64,000 nucleotides of DNA from Ichthyophis bannanicus. Lineage: Eukaryota; Chordata; Amphibia; Gymnophiona; Ichthyophiidae. The translations under genes were made by a program, and so were the position numbers. The notes under the pieces were generated by a model that was not told where the DNA came from, did no database searches, and saw only the letters and a program-made list of their open reading frames with translations. The stretch is taken from NCBI GenBank assembly GCA_033557465.1, contig CM066033.1, positions 13,951,080-14,015,079 on the forward strand, in the 5' to 3' direction. Below are positions 9,104 to 18,879 of this stretch, in pieces (position 1 is the stretch's first letter; each line of letters begins with the position of its first letter).

Positions 9104-9639
9104 TGCATTACACAGAACAATACTCCAAATTAATGCATGCAAGAAGAAATATCACACCGACTTAATAATGACATCCCTTAACAAGCCAAGGGAGTTATTC
9201 AAAAATTGTTTGCTTCTTCACCAAAGACTGGCCTTCGCGCAATGAGGAAGACATGATTGACCCACTTCTCATAGCAGACTCCCTCAAACTTAAATTCAAG
9301 CTCAACCCAGAAATATCTCCATCCTTCGCAATAGACACACCATCCACGATCCCCTCCTCGGACCTTTGGTGATTCTTCCATGTGCCTTCACTAGAATACC
9401 TGGGGAAGATAATAATGAGTATGAACACAACCATGTCACCCCCTAGACTCTTGCCTGGTCTCCTGGATTAAGATCATGATTAAGCAACTCTGTCCTATGC
9501 TACAGAACATCATGCAGCTCTCTCTCAGTCATGGATGAGCACCTACCATACTCAAATATGCAACAGTTTGACCAGTCTTAAAAAGTACAAGTGCTGACCC
9601 CAAGGATCCAAACAGGATTACATTGATAACCGCTCTCCA

Positions 9640-10600
9640 CCTGGCCAAAACCAACACAGCTTCAAACCCCAACACAGTGTGGAAACACTTTTCACCTCAC
9701 TCTTAGACAACCTTCTGCTAGGTCTAGATAAAATTAAAAGTGGCTTCCTTCTCATATTTAAGGATATCACAGCAGCCTTCGATTCAATTAAACAATATCA
9801 TACTGAGATGGCTACAGGAAATAGGGCTCCATGGCATTACCCTGAAATGGTTCAGGGCCTTTCTGACATAATAGATCATCCACAGGGCTTCCCACAAGGA
9901 TCGGCTCTCTCAGCCATCATCTGTAATATTTACATTCAGCCTCTATGCAAAATCATCAATCTCTACAAGATACAATATAGAATTTATGCTGATGACATCA
10001 TGGTCTTTGCCTCTTTTAACGTAGGTCAACCCGATCTCTCTAATCAAATGGCATGCTTGAAAGCAATGGCGGACTGGCTACAACAACAACAAAACCTTAA
10101 TATAAACTACAAGAAAACTGAAGCGTTCTTTGTGACCAGGAACACATCCTTTACCCCACCGGAGTCCCTCAAATTCCTGCATAACGATAAAAGAGTTAAA
10201 GAATATGCAACTGGATCGGAAACTAATCATTTCAAATGCATATTTCCAGATCCACAAAAGCAGCGTACTTCAAGCTAAATATAGTGCTAAGGCTCAAACC
10301 ACTACTTGACCAGACACACTTTTGCACAGGGTGTCAGGCCATGATTATGCCAATACTAGACTACTGTAATGTGATATATCAAGGACTCCCAAAACAAGCC
10401 ACGTTTCGGTTACAACTAGTACAGAACACAACTGCTCCAATAATTACAGGAACTGCGAGAAATGATCATATTACTCCAACTTTGAAGCAGCTCCACTGTT
10501 TGCCGATGGACTCCCGCACCATGTACAAATTATTACTCATAATCTTCAAGATCACCCAACAGTTATACCTAGAATCACTTCAGTCACTGGTCACCAAGGA
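9640..10600 (+). mobile_element. L2-clade LINE fragment (decayed RT)
   Basis: Translated pieces give LLIFKDITAAFDSIK, GFPQGSALSAIICNIYIQPL and YRIYADDIMVFA, the L2-type RT palm with an intact YADD, followed near 10350 by LDYCNVIYQGLP and HITPTLKQLHCLP from the L2 C-terminus. Frameshifts separate the parts (open frames at 9679-10278 and 10236-10757). A segment between palm and C-terminus is missing in both copies, so the loss predates the duplication. Confidence 0.75.
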
Positions 10601-10881
10601 GCGCAGAAGGGAGGCACAAGGCAGCACAAAGGAGCAGGAGAGCCATACCACTGGAGGAAAGTGCTTTATTAATAACAGTCCCGGCGAGCTTAACAGAGCC
10701 GCGAGAGGGAAACTCTCCCTTTACAGCTTTGAAAGCCACGCCGAGGAGAGTGATTGAGGCGGGCTCTGCCGGGCAGGCCATGGGGGGGGGGGACCCCGCG
10801 GGAGACACTTGATTCTGCCCTTGGCACGGCGGCAGCAGCAGCAGCAGCAAGTTTCTTTTTTCTCTTTAAGTGGCTGATGGG

Positions 10882-10940
10882 CAGAATGTTGTTTGCCTGG
10901 GGCCCCCTGAAACCCGGGGCCCTGTGCAAACAACATTCTT
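10882..10940. repeat. GC-rich hairpin
   Basis: AGAATGTTGTTTGC (10883-10896) pairs exactly with GCAAACAACATTCT (10926-10939), and GGGGCCC tracts extend the stem inward, leaving a short loop around GAAAC. The same hairpin lies at 62278-62336 in the duplicate block. It follows a (CAG)n tract. Function unknown. Confidence 0.75.
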
Positions 10941-11737
10941 GCTCAATGGACGGGCCGGCCCTCTGCATGTGGTGCCACACCAGCTAAGAGATGCAGTTCC
11001 ACATACTGTGTGAAATATAAAGACAGTGCAAAGTTCAATCATTAAATTAAAAATAAAATTATTTTTCTACCTTTGTTGTCTGACAATTTTTGATCATGTT
11101 AGTCCCGATCTAAGGTTTCTGTTTTTCCTCTGCTTTCTCTTAGCTCTCTTTCTATGGTCTATAGTCCATCTGTCATTTCTGGTCTCTCCTTTTGCTTTCT
11201 TCATTTTTTACTATCAGCCTTTTTCCAGCCCCAGTAACCCTCCCCAGTATCAGCCCCCTTTATATCCTCCCCTCCCAGTGTCAACCCCCTTGCATTCCCA
11301 GCACTGCCACTGGTGTCTATTTCCTTCTAGTCCCCCTCCTCCATTGTCCAGCCCCTTCTAGTCCAAATATCATCCCAGGTATCAGCGAACTTAAAGTCCC
11401 AGAGTCTTCTCCCATGTCAGTTCCCTTCCAGTCACCTCTTCTCTGTCCATCCCCCTTCCAGTCCCGTCCCCAAGTGTCAGCTCCCTTCCATCTCCCCCAC
11501 TCCCGTGTCTGCACCCTTCCAGCTCACTCTCTATGTCTGCTCCCTGCAGTGTCTGCTCTCTTGTAGCCCCCCATGTCTGCTCCCTTCCAGCTCTGCCAGT
11601 GCCTGCTCCCTTGTAGCCCCCCATGTCTGCTCCCTTGTAGCCCCCCATGTCTGCTCCCTTGTAGCCCCCATGTTTTCTCCCTTCCAGCTCCCCCTCCCCG
11701 GGCCTGCACCCTTCCAGCTCACCCCGGTGCCTGCTCT

Positions 11738-12268
11738 TGTGGTAGGCTATGGCCTATAATAGCCTGCAAATATATGAGAGGCTTGTAAGCTAGGCCCTGA
11801 TCCCAACCCCCATCTAAGAGAAAGAACCAAAGTCTGTAAAAGTTTGAGAAAGCTGTTTTAAACTGCTTAGCAAGACGTTTTTCATGAATTCATAAACCAT
11901 TTATTATTCTCTTGTATTCTGATGATAGAAATGTTTCAATACTTGCATTCCTGGAGCTAGAAACGACCTTGCTGCAGAATTGTATCAATACCTAGAAACT
12001 GTGCCTTTGTTAGAACAATCCTAGAAGGGGGAACGGAGAGCTAGGCCCAGAAAGGGTCTCTGATTGGACAAGTGCAGGGGGCGTTGGGACCAATAGAAAG
12101 TCTGCATGTATCAAACTGAAAAAAAATGTATATAATGAATATGCTCCTGTAAAACTTTGCTCAGTCCTTTTTGGATGTTTCTCTGCCTGAGCCTTGTGCA
12201 CAATAAATTGGCTTGGATCTTTGAACTGACTCCTGGTATTATTTATTGCATGCTTATCAGCTGCTACA
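11738..12268 (+). mobile_element. Solo LTR (ERV family 1) with ctct target duplication
   Basis: Begins TGTGGTAGGC and ends GCTGCTACA. CTCT flanks it on both sides (11734-11737 and 12269-12272), and it sits cleanly inside a minisatellite. It has a CCAAT box in GGGACCAATAG (about 12088), TATATAAT at 12129-12136 and AATAAA at 12202-12207, giving a plus-strand U3-R-U5 order. Length 531 bp. Remnant of an endogenous retrovirus reduced by LTR recombination. Confidence 0.88.
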
Positions 12269-12650
12269 CTCTCTTGTAGCCCCCATGTCTGCTCCCTTCC
12301 AGCTCCACCAGTGTCTACTCCCTTGTAGCCCCCATCTTTACTCCCTTCCAGCTTCCTCCCCCGGGTCTGCACCCTTCCAGCTCACCTCCCATGTCTGCTC
12401 CCTTCCAGCTCCCTGCAGTGTCTGCTCTCTTGTAGCCCCCCCGTGTCTGCTCCCTTTCAGCTCCCCCAGTGTCTGTACCCTTCCAGCTCCGCCAATGTCT
12501 GCTCCCTTGTAGCCCCCATGTTTACTCCCTTCCAGCTCCCCTCCCCCCCCCTCCCCCCACCGGGCCTGCACACTTCCAGCTCACCCCGGTGTCTGGTCTC
12601 TTGTAGCCCCCATGTCTACTCCCTTCCAGCTTCCCCCCCTCCCCCCCCCT

Positions 12651-12856
12651 GGGTAGGGTTGCCAACTAACTCCAGATGCGCCCGACAGGCTTGATCCAGT
12701 CCTGTGTTTATTCCATTGCATGCAGGGACACGTAGTTCTGATTTCTCCATTCCACTTCATAAGAAAAGCAAGACTACAAGTCCCTGCATGCAATGGGGTA
12801 AATACAGGACTGGATCAAGCCTGTCGGGCATCTGGAGCCACTTGGCAACCCTACCC
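12651..12856. mobile_element. Palindromic MITE, long terminal inverted repeats
   Basis: The two halves are near-perfect inverted repeats of about 85 bp (12651-12735 and 12770-12856) with outer end GGGTAGGGTTGCCAA and a loop of roughly 35 bp. No coding capacity. The structure is a non-autonomous DNA transposon; the superfamily cannot be fixed because the flanking C-runs hide the target duplication. Confidence 0.8.
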
Positions 12857-12940
12857 CCAGGTCTGCTTCCTTCCACCCCCCCCCCCCCCACCCTGTGTCT
12901 GCTCCCTTCTGGCCCCCTTTTCTCCTCTCCTCAACTAATC

Positions 12941-13161
12941 CTTCAAAAAGCAAAAGCAGCTGTGGGAACATTTCTCTGTTACTGCCACTCTGCTCTCTTT
13001 TAAACTGCTGGATCGCGGAGCTTCCAGCAGTAACAAGCATTTCCTGTTTCTCAGGAAATGATTATTACTGCCTATGGAAACTCCGAGACCCAGCGGTCTA
13101 AAAGAGAGAAGAGCTGCGGGAACAGAGAAATGTTCAGGCGGCTGCTTTCTTTTTTTTGAAG
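12941..13161. mobile_element. Imperfect palindrome of about 220 bp, MITE-like
   Basis: The left arm (12941-13049) and right arm (about 13055-13161) are inverted copies. Shared landmarks are CTTCAAAAAGCAAAAGCAGC against the complement of GGCTGCTTTCTTTTTTTTGAAG, GAACATTTCTCTGTT, and CATTTCCTG at the centre. Substitutions show it is older than 12651-12856. No coding capacity. Confidence 0.7.
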
Positions 13162-13187
13162 CGGTGGAGGTGGGTGACTAGTGCCGG

Positions 13188-13654
13188 TGTGGTAGGCTAT
13201 GGCCTGTAAATTAGGCCTAGACCCCAACCCCCATCTGAGAGTAGTGCTGAGAAGAATCAGAGTCTGAGAAACTGCCTTAAACTGCTTTAAACTGCTTTTG
13301 AAAAGTTTGTATAATTCCTTTATTAAATTCCTCTATGCTGATGATAGATATGTTCCTGCATTCTCTGAGCTAGAAATGGCCTTGAAGTAGAAATGTATCA
13401 ATGTCTAAGACTGTGCCTTTGTTACAATAGCCTGAGAAGGGGGAACAGGGAGCTAGGCCAAGAGATGGTCCCCGATTGGACAGGTGCAAGGGGTGTTGGG
13501 ACCAATAGAAAGTTTGTATATAAGGAATTTGCTCCTGTATTCCATTGCTCAGTCACTTTTGGACACTCTCCTGTCTGAGCCTGTGCACAATAAATTGGCT
13601 TGGAACCTGCAATTGACTCCTGTTTTTATTCATTGCATGCACTTCGCTGCTACA
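13188..13654 (+). mobile_element. LTR of ERV family 1
   Basis: A homologue of 11738-12268: starts TGTGGTAGGCTATGGCC and ends CGCTGCTACA, with CCAAT (about 13501), TATATAA at 13517-13523 and AATAAA at 13589-13594. The left flank (CCGG) and right flank (TTGG) do not match, so this is not a clean solo LTR. The right flank TTGGCGCCC resembles the start of a tRNA primer-binding site, so it may be a 5' LTR whose interior was lost. Confidence 0.8.
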
Positions 13655-13919
13655 TTGGCGCCCTCCTGCAGCGCTTACCAGGTAGTGCTGGCCCTGGGGG
13701 AAGGGGGGTGGGGGGGGTAGGGAAGGCTTGAGTGCTAAGAGAGAGCTGTGATTGGAGTGAGAGAGCTGAGGAGTTAGGCTTTATGATGGAAAAATTCTGC
13801 ACAAAAATATATGAATAAAACATGCAGAATTTAAAATACTGTGAGCAAAGTTTTCTCAAATTTTGTGTGGAATTTTACATTTTTTTTACACAGAATTCCA
13901 CCAGGTATAAACAAGAATA
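13655..13919 (+). other. Non-coding stretch after the LTR
   Basis: It starts with a primer-binding-site-like TTGGCGCCC and G-runs near 13690-13720, then AT-rich sequence. I see no gene. Confidence 0.4.
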
Positions 13920-14847
13920 CAGTCAAACCTCGGTTTTCATGATTAATCCGTTCGAAAAAGTCTGACTAAAACCGAAACGTATGAAAACTGAAGCAATATT
14001 TACCATAAGAAATAATGTAAATCCAATTAATCCGTTCCAGACACCCAAAAATATTCACAAAAAATACATTTTATAGAGAATAACTATATTTTTACATACA
14101 GAAAACAATGAGAAATAAATATAAATGACTAATGAAATGGATAAATGAACATTTAACATCACTGAAAGCAAGCTAAGACAGTACTGTACAGTACAGTATG
14201 TTAGCATCTGGCCTTAGCCACCCCTGACAAGCTGCTGTGCCCAGCTCTCTTCGGAATCACATTGGATTCAGCCCATTAAAATACCTTTACTTTATCTGCT
14301 CAATGCTTCAGAATGGCAGAAAATCTTAATGATATAGCTTCAGACGTACCCTGCAAGAGAAAGAACTGCCTCCCACATTCATGCAACATCTCCTGCTTAC
14401 GTTGACAGCTTTTCTTCCCTGCTACCTCTGAGCCTGAGGGGGCGCTCCAGAGAATGGGCAGGCGGTGAACGAGATCGGGGCCTTCCTCTCTGCGCAATCC
14501 TTGCCTAACTCTGACCAGGCTCGAGGATGTGTTTCATTTACGTGCTCAGCTGGCTTTCGCTTCTCATCACGCTGGCGATCGGTGAGTCCGGGGGGCAGTG
14601 CTGCCGGGACCGGGCGGGCGTTCTGGCAGTGTATACAGACCGGTGTGCAGCGCGAGGGTGTATGTATTTACAGTACTGTACTTTACGAAAACCGAGGCGA
14701 TGTACGAGAACCGGGACAAAATCTCAGTCAAAAAAGACGTTGAAAACCGAAGCGATGTATGAGAACCGAGACAAAATCTCAGTCAAAAAAGACGTTGAAA
14801 ACCGAAGCGTATGAAAACCGAGGCAAATGAAAACCGAGGTTTGACTG
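13920..14847 (+). mobile_element. Tc1/mariner (Tigger/pogo-like) non-autonomous element
   Basis: Terminal inverted repeats CAGTCAAACCTCGGTTTTC (from 13920) and GAAAACCGAGGTTTGACTG (to 14847) are exact complements, flanked by TA at 13918-13919 and 14848-14849, the Tc1/mariner target duplication. A two-unit direct repeat of about 50 bp (about 14700-14815) lies in the right end, each unit carrying ACAAAATCTCAGTC. No transposase is present. The GC-rich centre (about 14400-14640) does not look like the AT-rich ends and contains an exon-like segment. Confidence 0.85.
14527..14581 (+). CDS. Signal-peptide-like first coding exon captured in the element
   Basis: ATG at 14527 opens MCFIYVLSWLSLLITLAI, a short N-region and a hydrophobic core as in a signal peptide. 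The exon ends in phase 1 at a strong donor (G|GTGAGT, 14582), the phase usual for secreted or membrane receptor first exons. The surrounding 200 bp are GC-rich and have no repeat character. The next exon is not recognisable in the window, so it is either a transduced gene fragment or the first exon of an unseen gene. Identity unknown. Confidence 0.4.
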
Positions 14848-14849
14848 TA

Positions 14850-15388
14850 CCTTGATTTTCTTTTTCGCTATGGGTAGTATTTTATGGTCCTGAATGAATA
14901 AAATAGCTGGAATTGAGATCCTATTGTAAGTCACAAAGAAGGTCAGATATAATTTTGTTGCTCATCTCAAAATGCTTGTTTTCCAGCTGCATAGCAGCAG
15001 CACATTGTCTGGTGTAGCAGCAGCTTAAACACTGATCTTACTTCCCTCTGCTTTCTGAGACACTCTGCCTCTATCTGCCATCTCTGCAGATCCACCTTAA
15101 GGAGGCGGGCTCCTACTTTATGATGTCACAGCAGGATACTGAGCATGCTCTACCCTGTTTCCTTCCTCTAGTTACTTACAGTGTCTGCTAAGCTTGCAAA
15201 GAGAAGGAAAGACTTGTGTTAGAAGCAGGAACTTCCTGTTTCCCCAGGACAGGAAATCCCTGCAAGCCCCAGCCCCTGATCTGCAAATGGGAGAGAAGGG
15301 ACTATGTGAGACCCTTACGAATTAGTCCAGCGTCCTTCTGCCTTATTCATCCTTCCATTAACAGGGAATTCTTCTCAGCAGCCTAAGA
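14850..15388 (+). promoter_or_regulatory. Upstream region and probable 5' UTR of the KRAB gene
   Basis: No repeats are recognised here except CAGCAG tracts near 14990. Sequence 15150-15388 precedes the first KRAB-gene ATG and probably holds the promoter and 5' UTR. I cannot identify a TATA box or transcription start with confidence. Confidence 0.35.
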
Positions 15389-15436
15389 ATGCAGAAGGAA
15401 AACAGGAGGGAAATGTCTGCCTTGGTTTCTGATAAG
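15389..15436 (+). CDS. KRAB gene exon 1 (coding start)
   Basis: Two in-frame ATGs occur, at 15389 and 15413. The second gives MSALVSDK immediately before the donor AAG|GTAAG at 15437 and is my preferred start. It splices in phase 0 to exon 2, reading ASVTFRDV. Confidence 0.65.
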
Positions 15437-16210
15437 GTAAGAATTGTTTATTCTCCTCTTCTGCACAGGGCATCAGCATTTCAAAGAAAACGTTTGCAAA
15501 TGCTGCTCTTGCAACTTTCCCTCCTTGACCTTGCTGCAGGAAGGTTGTGTTAGAGCTGTGTTATAGCTCAGAGCAGTTTTCTAATGCAAGATTAATGCAT
15601 AATTTTGTTCCCAAAATATACATTAACAATATGTAATGCTAAATAGCTGTGTGCAAAAGAAGACAGAGGGTGGAAGACGTGCACATGGGTTTGAACTACT
15701 TGCAGCCAGAAGCAAAAAGGTCAGATGGCTCAAAGAGGCTCATTCACCTGCCTGAAACTCCCTGATCCTAAAGATCCCAACAGCCTTCACCCTGACTCCT
15801 CTAAAAAACATCACTGGTGGCCTGGTAACCCGGTGGCCCTGGCCCCCCACCCCCTGAACTCTTAAAAGAAAATTCCATAAACTAGTGACCCTTAGCTCCC
15901 TCACCCCTGAATCCCACAAAATAAATTGGTTGCCCAAGAGACCACTACACCCCCAACCCCTGGCACTCTGCAGTCCCTCCCCTCTAGTATCTCTGATCCT
16001 CCCATCCTGGTATCTTTTTCATAGGGAGGCAGGAGTGATGCCTACATGTTCCTGCCTCTGCACCACCATCCTGGAAAATGGCAGCACCTGACCCCATGAA
16101 GGGCATCCTGGGGCGAACCTTGTGTGGTTATTCTGCCAAATAAGGCAGAATCCATGCCCTGTGCTGCTCTTTCAGCTTTTTCTCCTCTTTCCCAGTTTGT
16201 CTTTTTCTGA
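15437..16210 (+). other. KRAB intron 1, first part
   Basis: Intronic, non-coding. The 15720-16130 part is C-rich with no repeat I can name. Confidence 0.4.
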
Positions 16211-16325
16211 AATGGAGGAATAGCCTACTAGTTAGAGCAGCAAGATAATATACAGAATTCAACTCCTGCTTTCCTACAGACAATCCATGTGATTTTGGGC
16301 AAGTTCCTTCAAATAGCAGGTTTTT
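16211..16325 (+). mobile_element. MIR / CORE-SINE-like repeat in intron 1
   Basis: TAGCCTACTAGTTAGAGCAG fits a tRNA-derived head, followed by a B-box-like GAATTCAACTCC. The downstream TGTGATTTTGGGCAAGT matches the conserved MIR core. Old and diverged. Confidence 0.6.
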
Positions 16326-16870
16326 ACAGTTATTATCGCAGAATACTTACTGCAGGATTTACTAACCTGCAGCACCTGAATACCTGTCAAAAAATGTCAA
16401 AGTGACTGAAATACAGAGGACATGGGGAAAGGAGAAGGTGCTGTGGGTCATCATAGAAAAGGGAAATGGCAACTCCATATGTGCATGTCTGCTTCCCTGA
16501 CCTCTGTCTCAGATGGAGGAACTGGACAGAGATCTGTCTGAAGACGGCTAAATGTTGGGAATGAAGGGATAAGTGTCATTGGTAGAAAACTTTCACCTGC
16601 CAGACTGTATTGGAGTACTCTGTCTGCGAAATTGATAGTTGCATGGGATAGGGAGGAGGAGGTGGGGGGGGGGGAGGGGGGTGGTAGCCCTTACTGATAG
16701 GCTGCCAGGGATTTGTGGGAATAGGCAGGGGGGTGCTATTTTTAATTGTCACATCCCTGGCTTCTTCAGTAGATGGTGGTCTTTGGATTGGGCTCCGTTA
16801 TCCTGCATTAATTTGGCCCAGAAAGCATGATGTTTCCAGCTGCATTAATGCATGTAAAAGTGCTGCTGAA
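16326..16870 (+). other. KRAB intron 1, middle part
   Basis: Non-coding, with a G-run near 16660-16680. No gene or named repeat recognised. Confidence 0.35.
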
Positions 16871-16874
16871 TTTC

Positions 16875-17100
16875 CTAACCTGCAGACCGGATACTCCAAT
16901 CGATGTCTAGCAGGTTACAGTTTCCTGCCAATAACACGTCCTCCTTAATGCCCACCTTTTGTGTGTCATCAGTCAGATCTTTGTGCAGTTCCTCCATCTG
17001 ATTTGCAGATCTGTAGATCACATGAATGCACACAGAGGTGTTATGGCTTCTTTCTGTCGCATCCCACAGTGCTTCCTGTGCCCTCTGCATTTCATCCACT
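16875..17100 (-). pseudogene. Relic of a CR1-type endonuclease
   Basis: The minus strand encodes YRSANQMEELHKDLTDD and then VLLAGNCNLLDIDW, which lines up with the CR1/L2 apurinic endonuclease block that normally reads GDFN-P-IDW. The key Asp and Phe are changed (GNCN), so it is dead. It lies in KRAB intron 1. Confidence 0.5.
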
Positions 17101-17628
17101 TTGATACTGTTTTTGACTTAGAGCTACTCTTCTCCTTTTGCTACCATCTTTGTCTTGAGCATATTATAACCTGAGACGACTGTATCCCATTCACGAGAGT
17201 CGCTAATCCACTTCTCTGAAATAATGCACTTTCTTAGACTCTCTCTGTCAGACACACACGAACACAGACACAGACACACTTTTACACTCCGTCTCTTTGT
17301 CTGACTCTCAGACGCTTTCTTACTCCTCTCTCCAGGTCGGACCCCAGCACTTTCCACTTTCCTGTCTTCAGTCTCCAACCCACCAGCCTCCATCACCCCT
17401 TCAGCAGTTGTTGCCACCCCTTTCCAACCCACATAGGCTACTGCCATATCCTCTATCCAATTGCTCATAAAGACAGGAGATGTGATTTCCAGGGTTTCTC
17501 TGGGGACCAGGCAAACTAAACAAAATACTGGATAATTAGGAGAAGGGAGCTTGCTAATCTCACTGGCAAATTCTATTCCACACACCCCAGAATGAAAGTG
17601 CAGCTGAGTGTCCTGTTTGCTGTTCCAG

Positions 17629-17755
17629 GCATCGGTCACATTCAGGGACGTCGCTGCTTACTTCTCAGACGTGGAGTGGGACATCCTGGGAGAATGGCAG
17701 CAGGACCTGTACAAGAAGGTTATCAAGGAGATTCACGGCATTCTGATATCACAAG
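17629..17755 (+). CDS. KRAB-A box exon
   Basis: Exactly 127 bp, the classical KRAB-A exon length, between TGTTCCAG and GTAAAT, ending in phase 1. It encodes [20 protein letters not shown] followed by [19 protein letters not shown]. The core VTF-DVA-YFS--EW--L and LYK-V--E residues needed for the KRAB fold are present. Intron 1 is about 2.2 kb. Confidence 0.88.
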
Positions 17756-17759
17756 GTAA

Positions 17760-18350
17760 ATCTGCTCATCTAGCGTCTGCCATATAAGACTCATTGCGAG
17801 ATGTGCGCTGCCATTCTATCTAGACAGGAGAAATCCCAAGTATCAGGCCCCAGAGACCCCTGAAATGTAGAGCCTGGCTTGTGATTCCATCTCATATCCA
17901 GCAGGAGGTGCTGTTGCTCTCTGGGAGCCAGTGACAGTCTCCACTGCTGCGGGCTCTGCAAACGATGTAGCTCAGTGCTGTAAGATCAGATGTAAACCAT
18001 AAATTAGGGGATTCATACAAGACCATCTGGAGTCTGTCTCCCTTTCCTGTGCAAAGACATGTGGCTCAGCAGAGCAGGAGGGAGGATTTACCTCTGACTC
18101 CTTTCTGAGAACTCCAGCTCCTACATAAGGCAGTAACCAGATATCACAGAGAAGAACAGAAACGACTGCACCAGAAAACCTCCAAGCTTTAATCTTGCAA
18201 TTGCCTCATCTCACCCAGGCTTTGTCAGAGAAATGCAACCAGCCAAAAGATATATAACACACACACCTTCATGCCCACGCACTCAAACACTGCTTCATCA
18301 GAACAGTTCTACGAGTCCTATTTAAATGCAGTTTTCATATTTCTTATTTA
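17760..18350 (+). other. KRAB intron 2
   Basis: Non-coding. A short ACACACAC tract lies near 18255-18265. No repeat family recognised. Confidence 0.4.
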
Positions 18351-18353
18351 CAG

Positions 18354-18467
18354 GTTATTCAATTGTTAATCCTGATGTCATAGTAAAGATGAAAAAGGAC
18401 GATGAGAAATATTTCACTCAGCACTGTGAGTGGGAGGGAAAAGAAAACTTTAATGACCCAACGATGA
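18354..18467 (+). CDS. KRAB gene exon 3 (spacer)
   Basis: Follows TTCTTATTTACAG and ends at GTAAGTAA. The frame reads YSIVNPDVIVKMKKDDEKYF then TQHCEWEGKENF, an acidic and charged spacer after KRAB-A; I recall similar spacers in caecilian KRAB zinc-finger proteins. Phase 1 in and phase 1 out keep the frame. Confidence 0.75.
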
Positions 18468-18631
18468 GTAAGTAAATGTTTTGGATTTAAGGGCTTTGCA
18501 TTTTGAGATCACAGGAGATGAGGTGATTACTATCAAACATTTGTAGACTTAAAATTAGTAAATTAATTTAGGTTTGGCAGATCATCTCTTATGAATCCTT
18601 TTAGATATTTTATTTTTTTTTTTCATCACAG

Positions 18632-18744
18632 GTCTTCCGATTGTAACATCGGTGTTCTCACTGAGCGTTAAGCAAGAGGATGATCTCCCCTTCATGGATC
18701 ATCCTGACTCAGAGATGACTGAGCAGATCCAGCTCCTGTAACAA
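18632..18744 (+). CDS. KRAB gene exon 4 (spacer, premature stop)
   Basis: Acceptor TTTTTTCATCACAG. It reads LPIVTSVFSLSVKQEDDLPF then MDHPDSEMTEQIQLL and TAA at 18739-18741. The SVKQEDD stretch resembles the SUMO-type acidic linker of this gene family. The stop falls six bases before GTAAGT. A one-base deletion near 18731 relative to related genes would explain it; that comparison is from memory. Confidence 0.7.
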
Positions 18745-18879
18745 GTAAGTATAAAATTCCTCCTGGACGTCTTACTAAGGTCAGCATGTGCCATTTAGGG
18801 CTTCAGCGCTGGTGGGATAAGAGGCCTTTGTCCTCTCTCTACCTCCCACTGTGTTTCCATTCTTTTACATAGAAAACAT

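Larger units (their letters stand above)
9104..11463 (+). repeat. Block duplicated in direct orientation at 58230-62858
   Basis: By eye, the two copies run in parallel through the L2 fragment, the GC hairpin and the start of the CT-rich minisatellite, with scattered substitutions and small indels. This copy lacks the two solo LTRs that split the other copy, so it shows the empty sites. Confidence 0.85.
11390..12930 (+). repeat. CT-rich minisatellite, interrupted
   Basis: Tandem units of about 24-26 bp alternate between TGTCTGCTCCCTTCCAGC-type and TGTCTGCTCCCTTGTAGC-type, followed by a run of C. The array runs 11390-11737, 12269-12645 and 12870-12930. A solo LTR and a palindromic MITE were inserted into it. 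Apparent reading frames here on either strand are repeat artefacts. Confidence 0.8.
15389..18744 (+). pseudogene. KRAB-domain gene fragment (KRAB zinc-finger family), 4 exons, no zinc fingers seen
   Basis: Exons at 15389-15436, 17629-17755, 18354-18467 and 18632-18744 join in frame with GT-AG introns. They encode an N-terminal leader, KRAB-A, and a linker of the type that precedes C2H2 arrays in KRAB zinc-finger repressors, which recruit TRIM28 in mammals. In exon 4 the frame meets TAA at 18739, just before a good donor (GTAAGT at 18745). No C2H2 exon follows before the CR1 insertion at 18880, nor do I see one later in the window. It may be a pseudogene or a KRAB-only gene; a downstream finger exon beyond the repeats cannot be excluded. 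Confidence 0.75.

Noticed and set aside
10584..10980. Overlapping minus-strand frames with poly-Cys or poly-Ala runs
   Set aside because: They arise from the (CAG)n tract and GC hairpin, and are present only as frame shadows in both duplicated copies.
11192..12694. Several 60-120 codon frames on both strands in the CT-rich array
   Set aside because: Translations are tandem repeats of the minisatellite unit, in all frames.
18632..18744. Exon 4 as a genuine C-terminal exon of a KRAB-only gene
   Set aside because: Not fully excluded, but the strong donor six bases after the stop and the typical pre-zinc-finger linker suggest a frameshifted internal exon.
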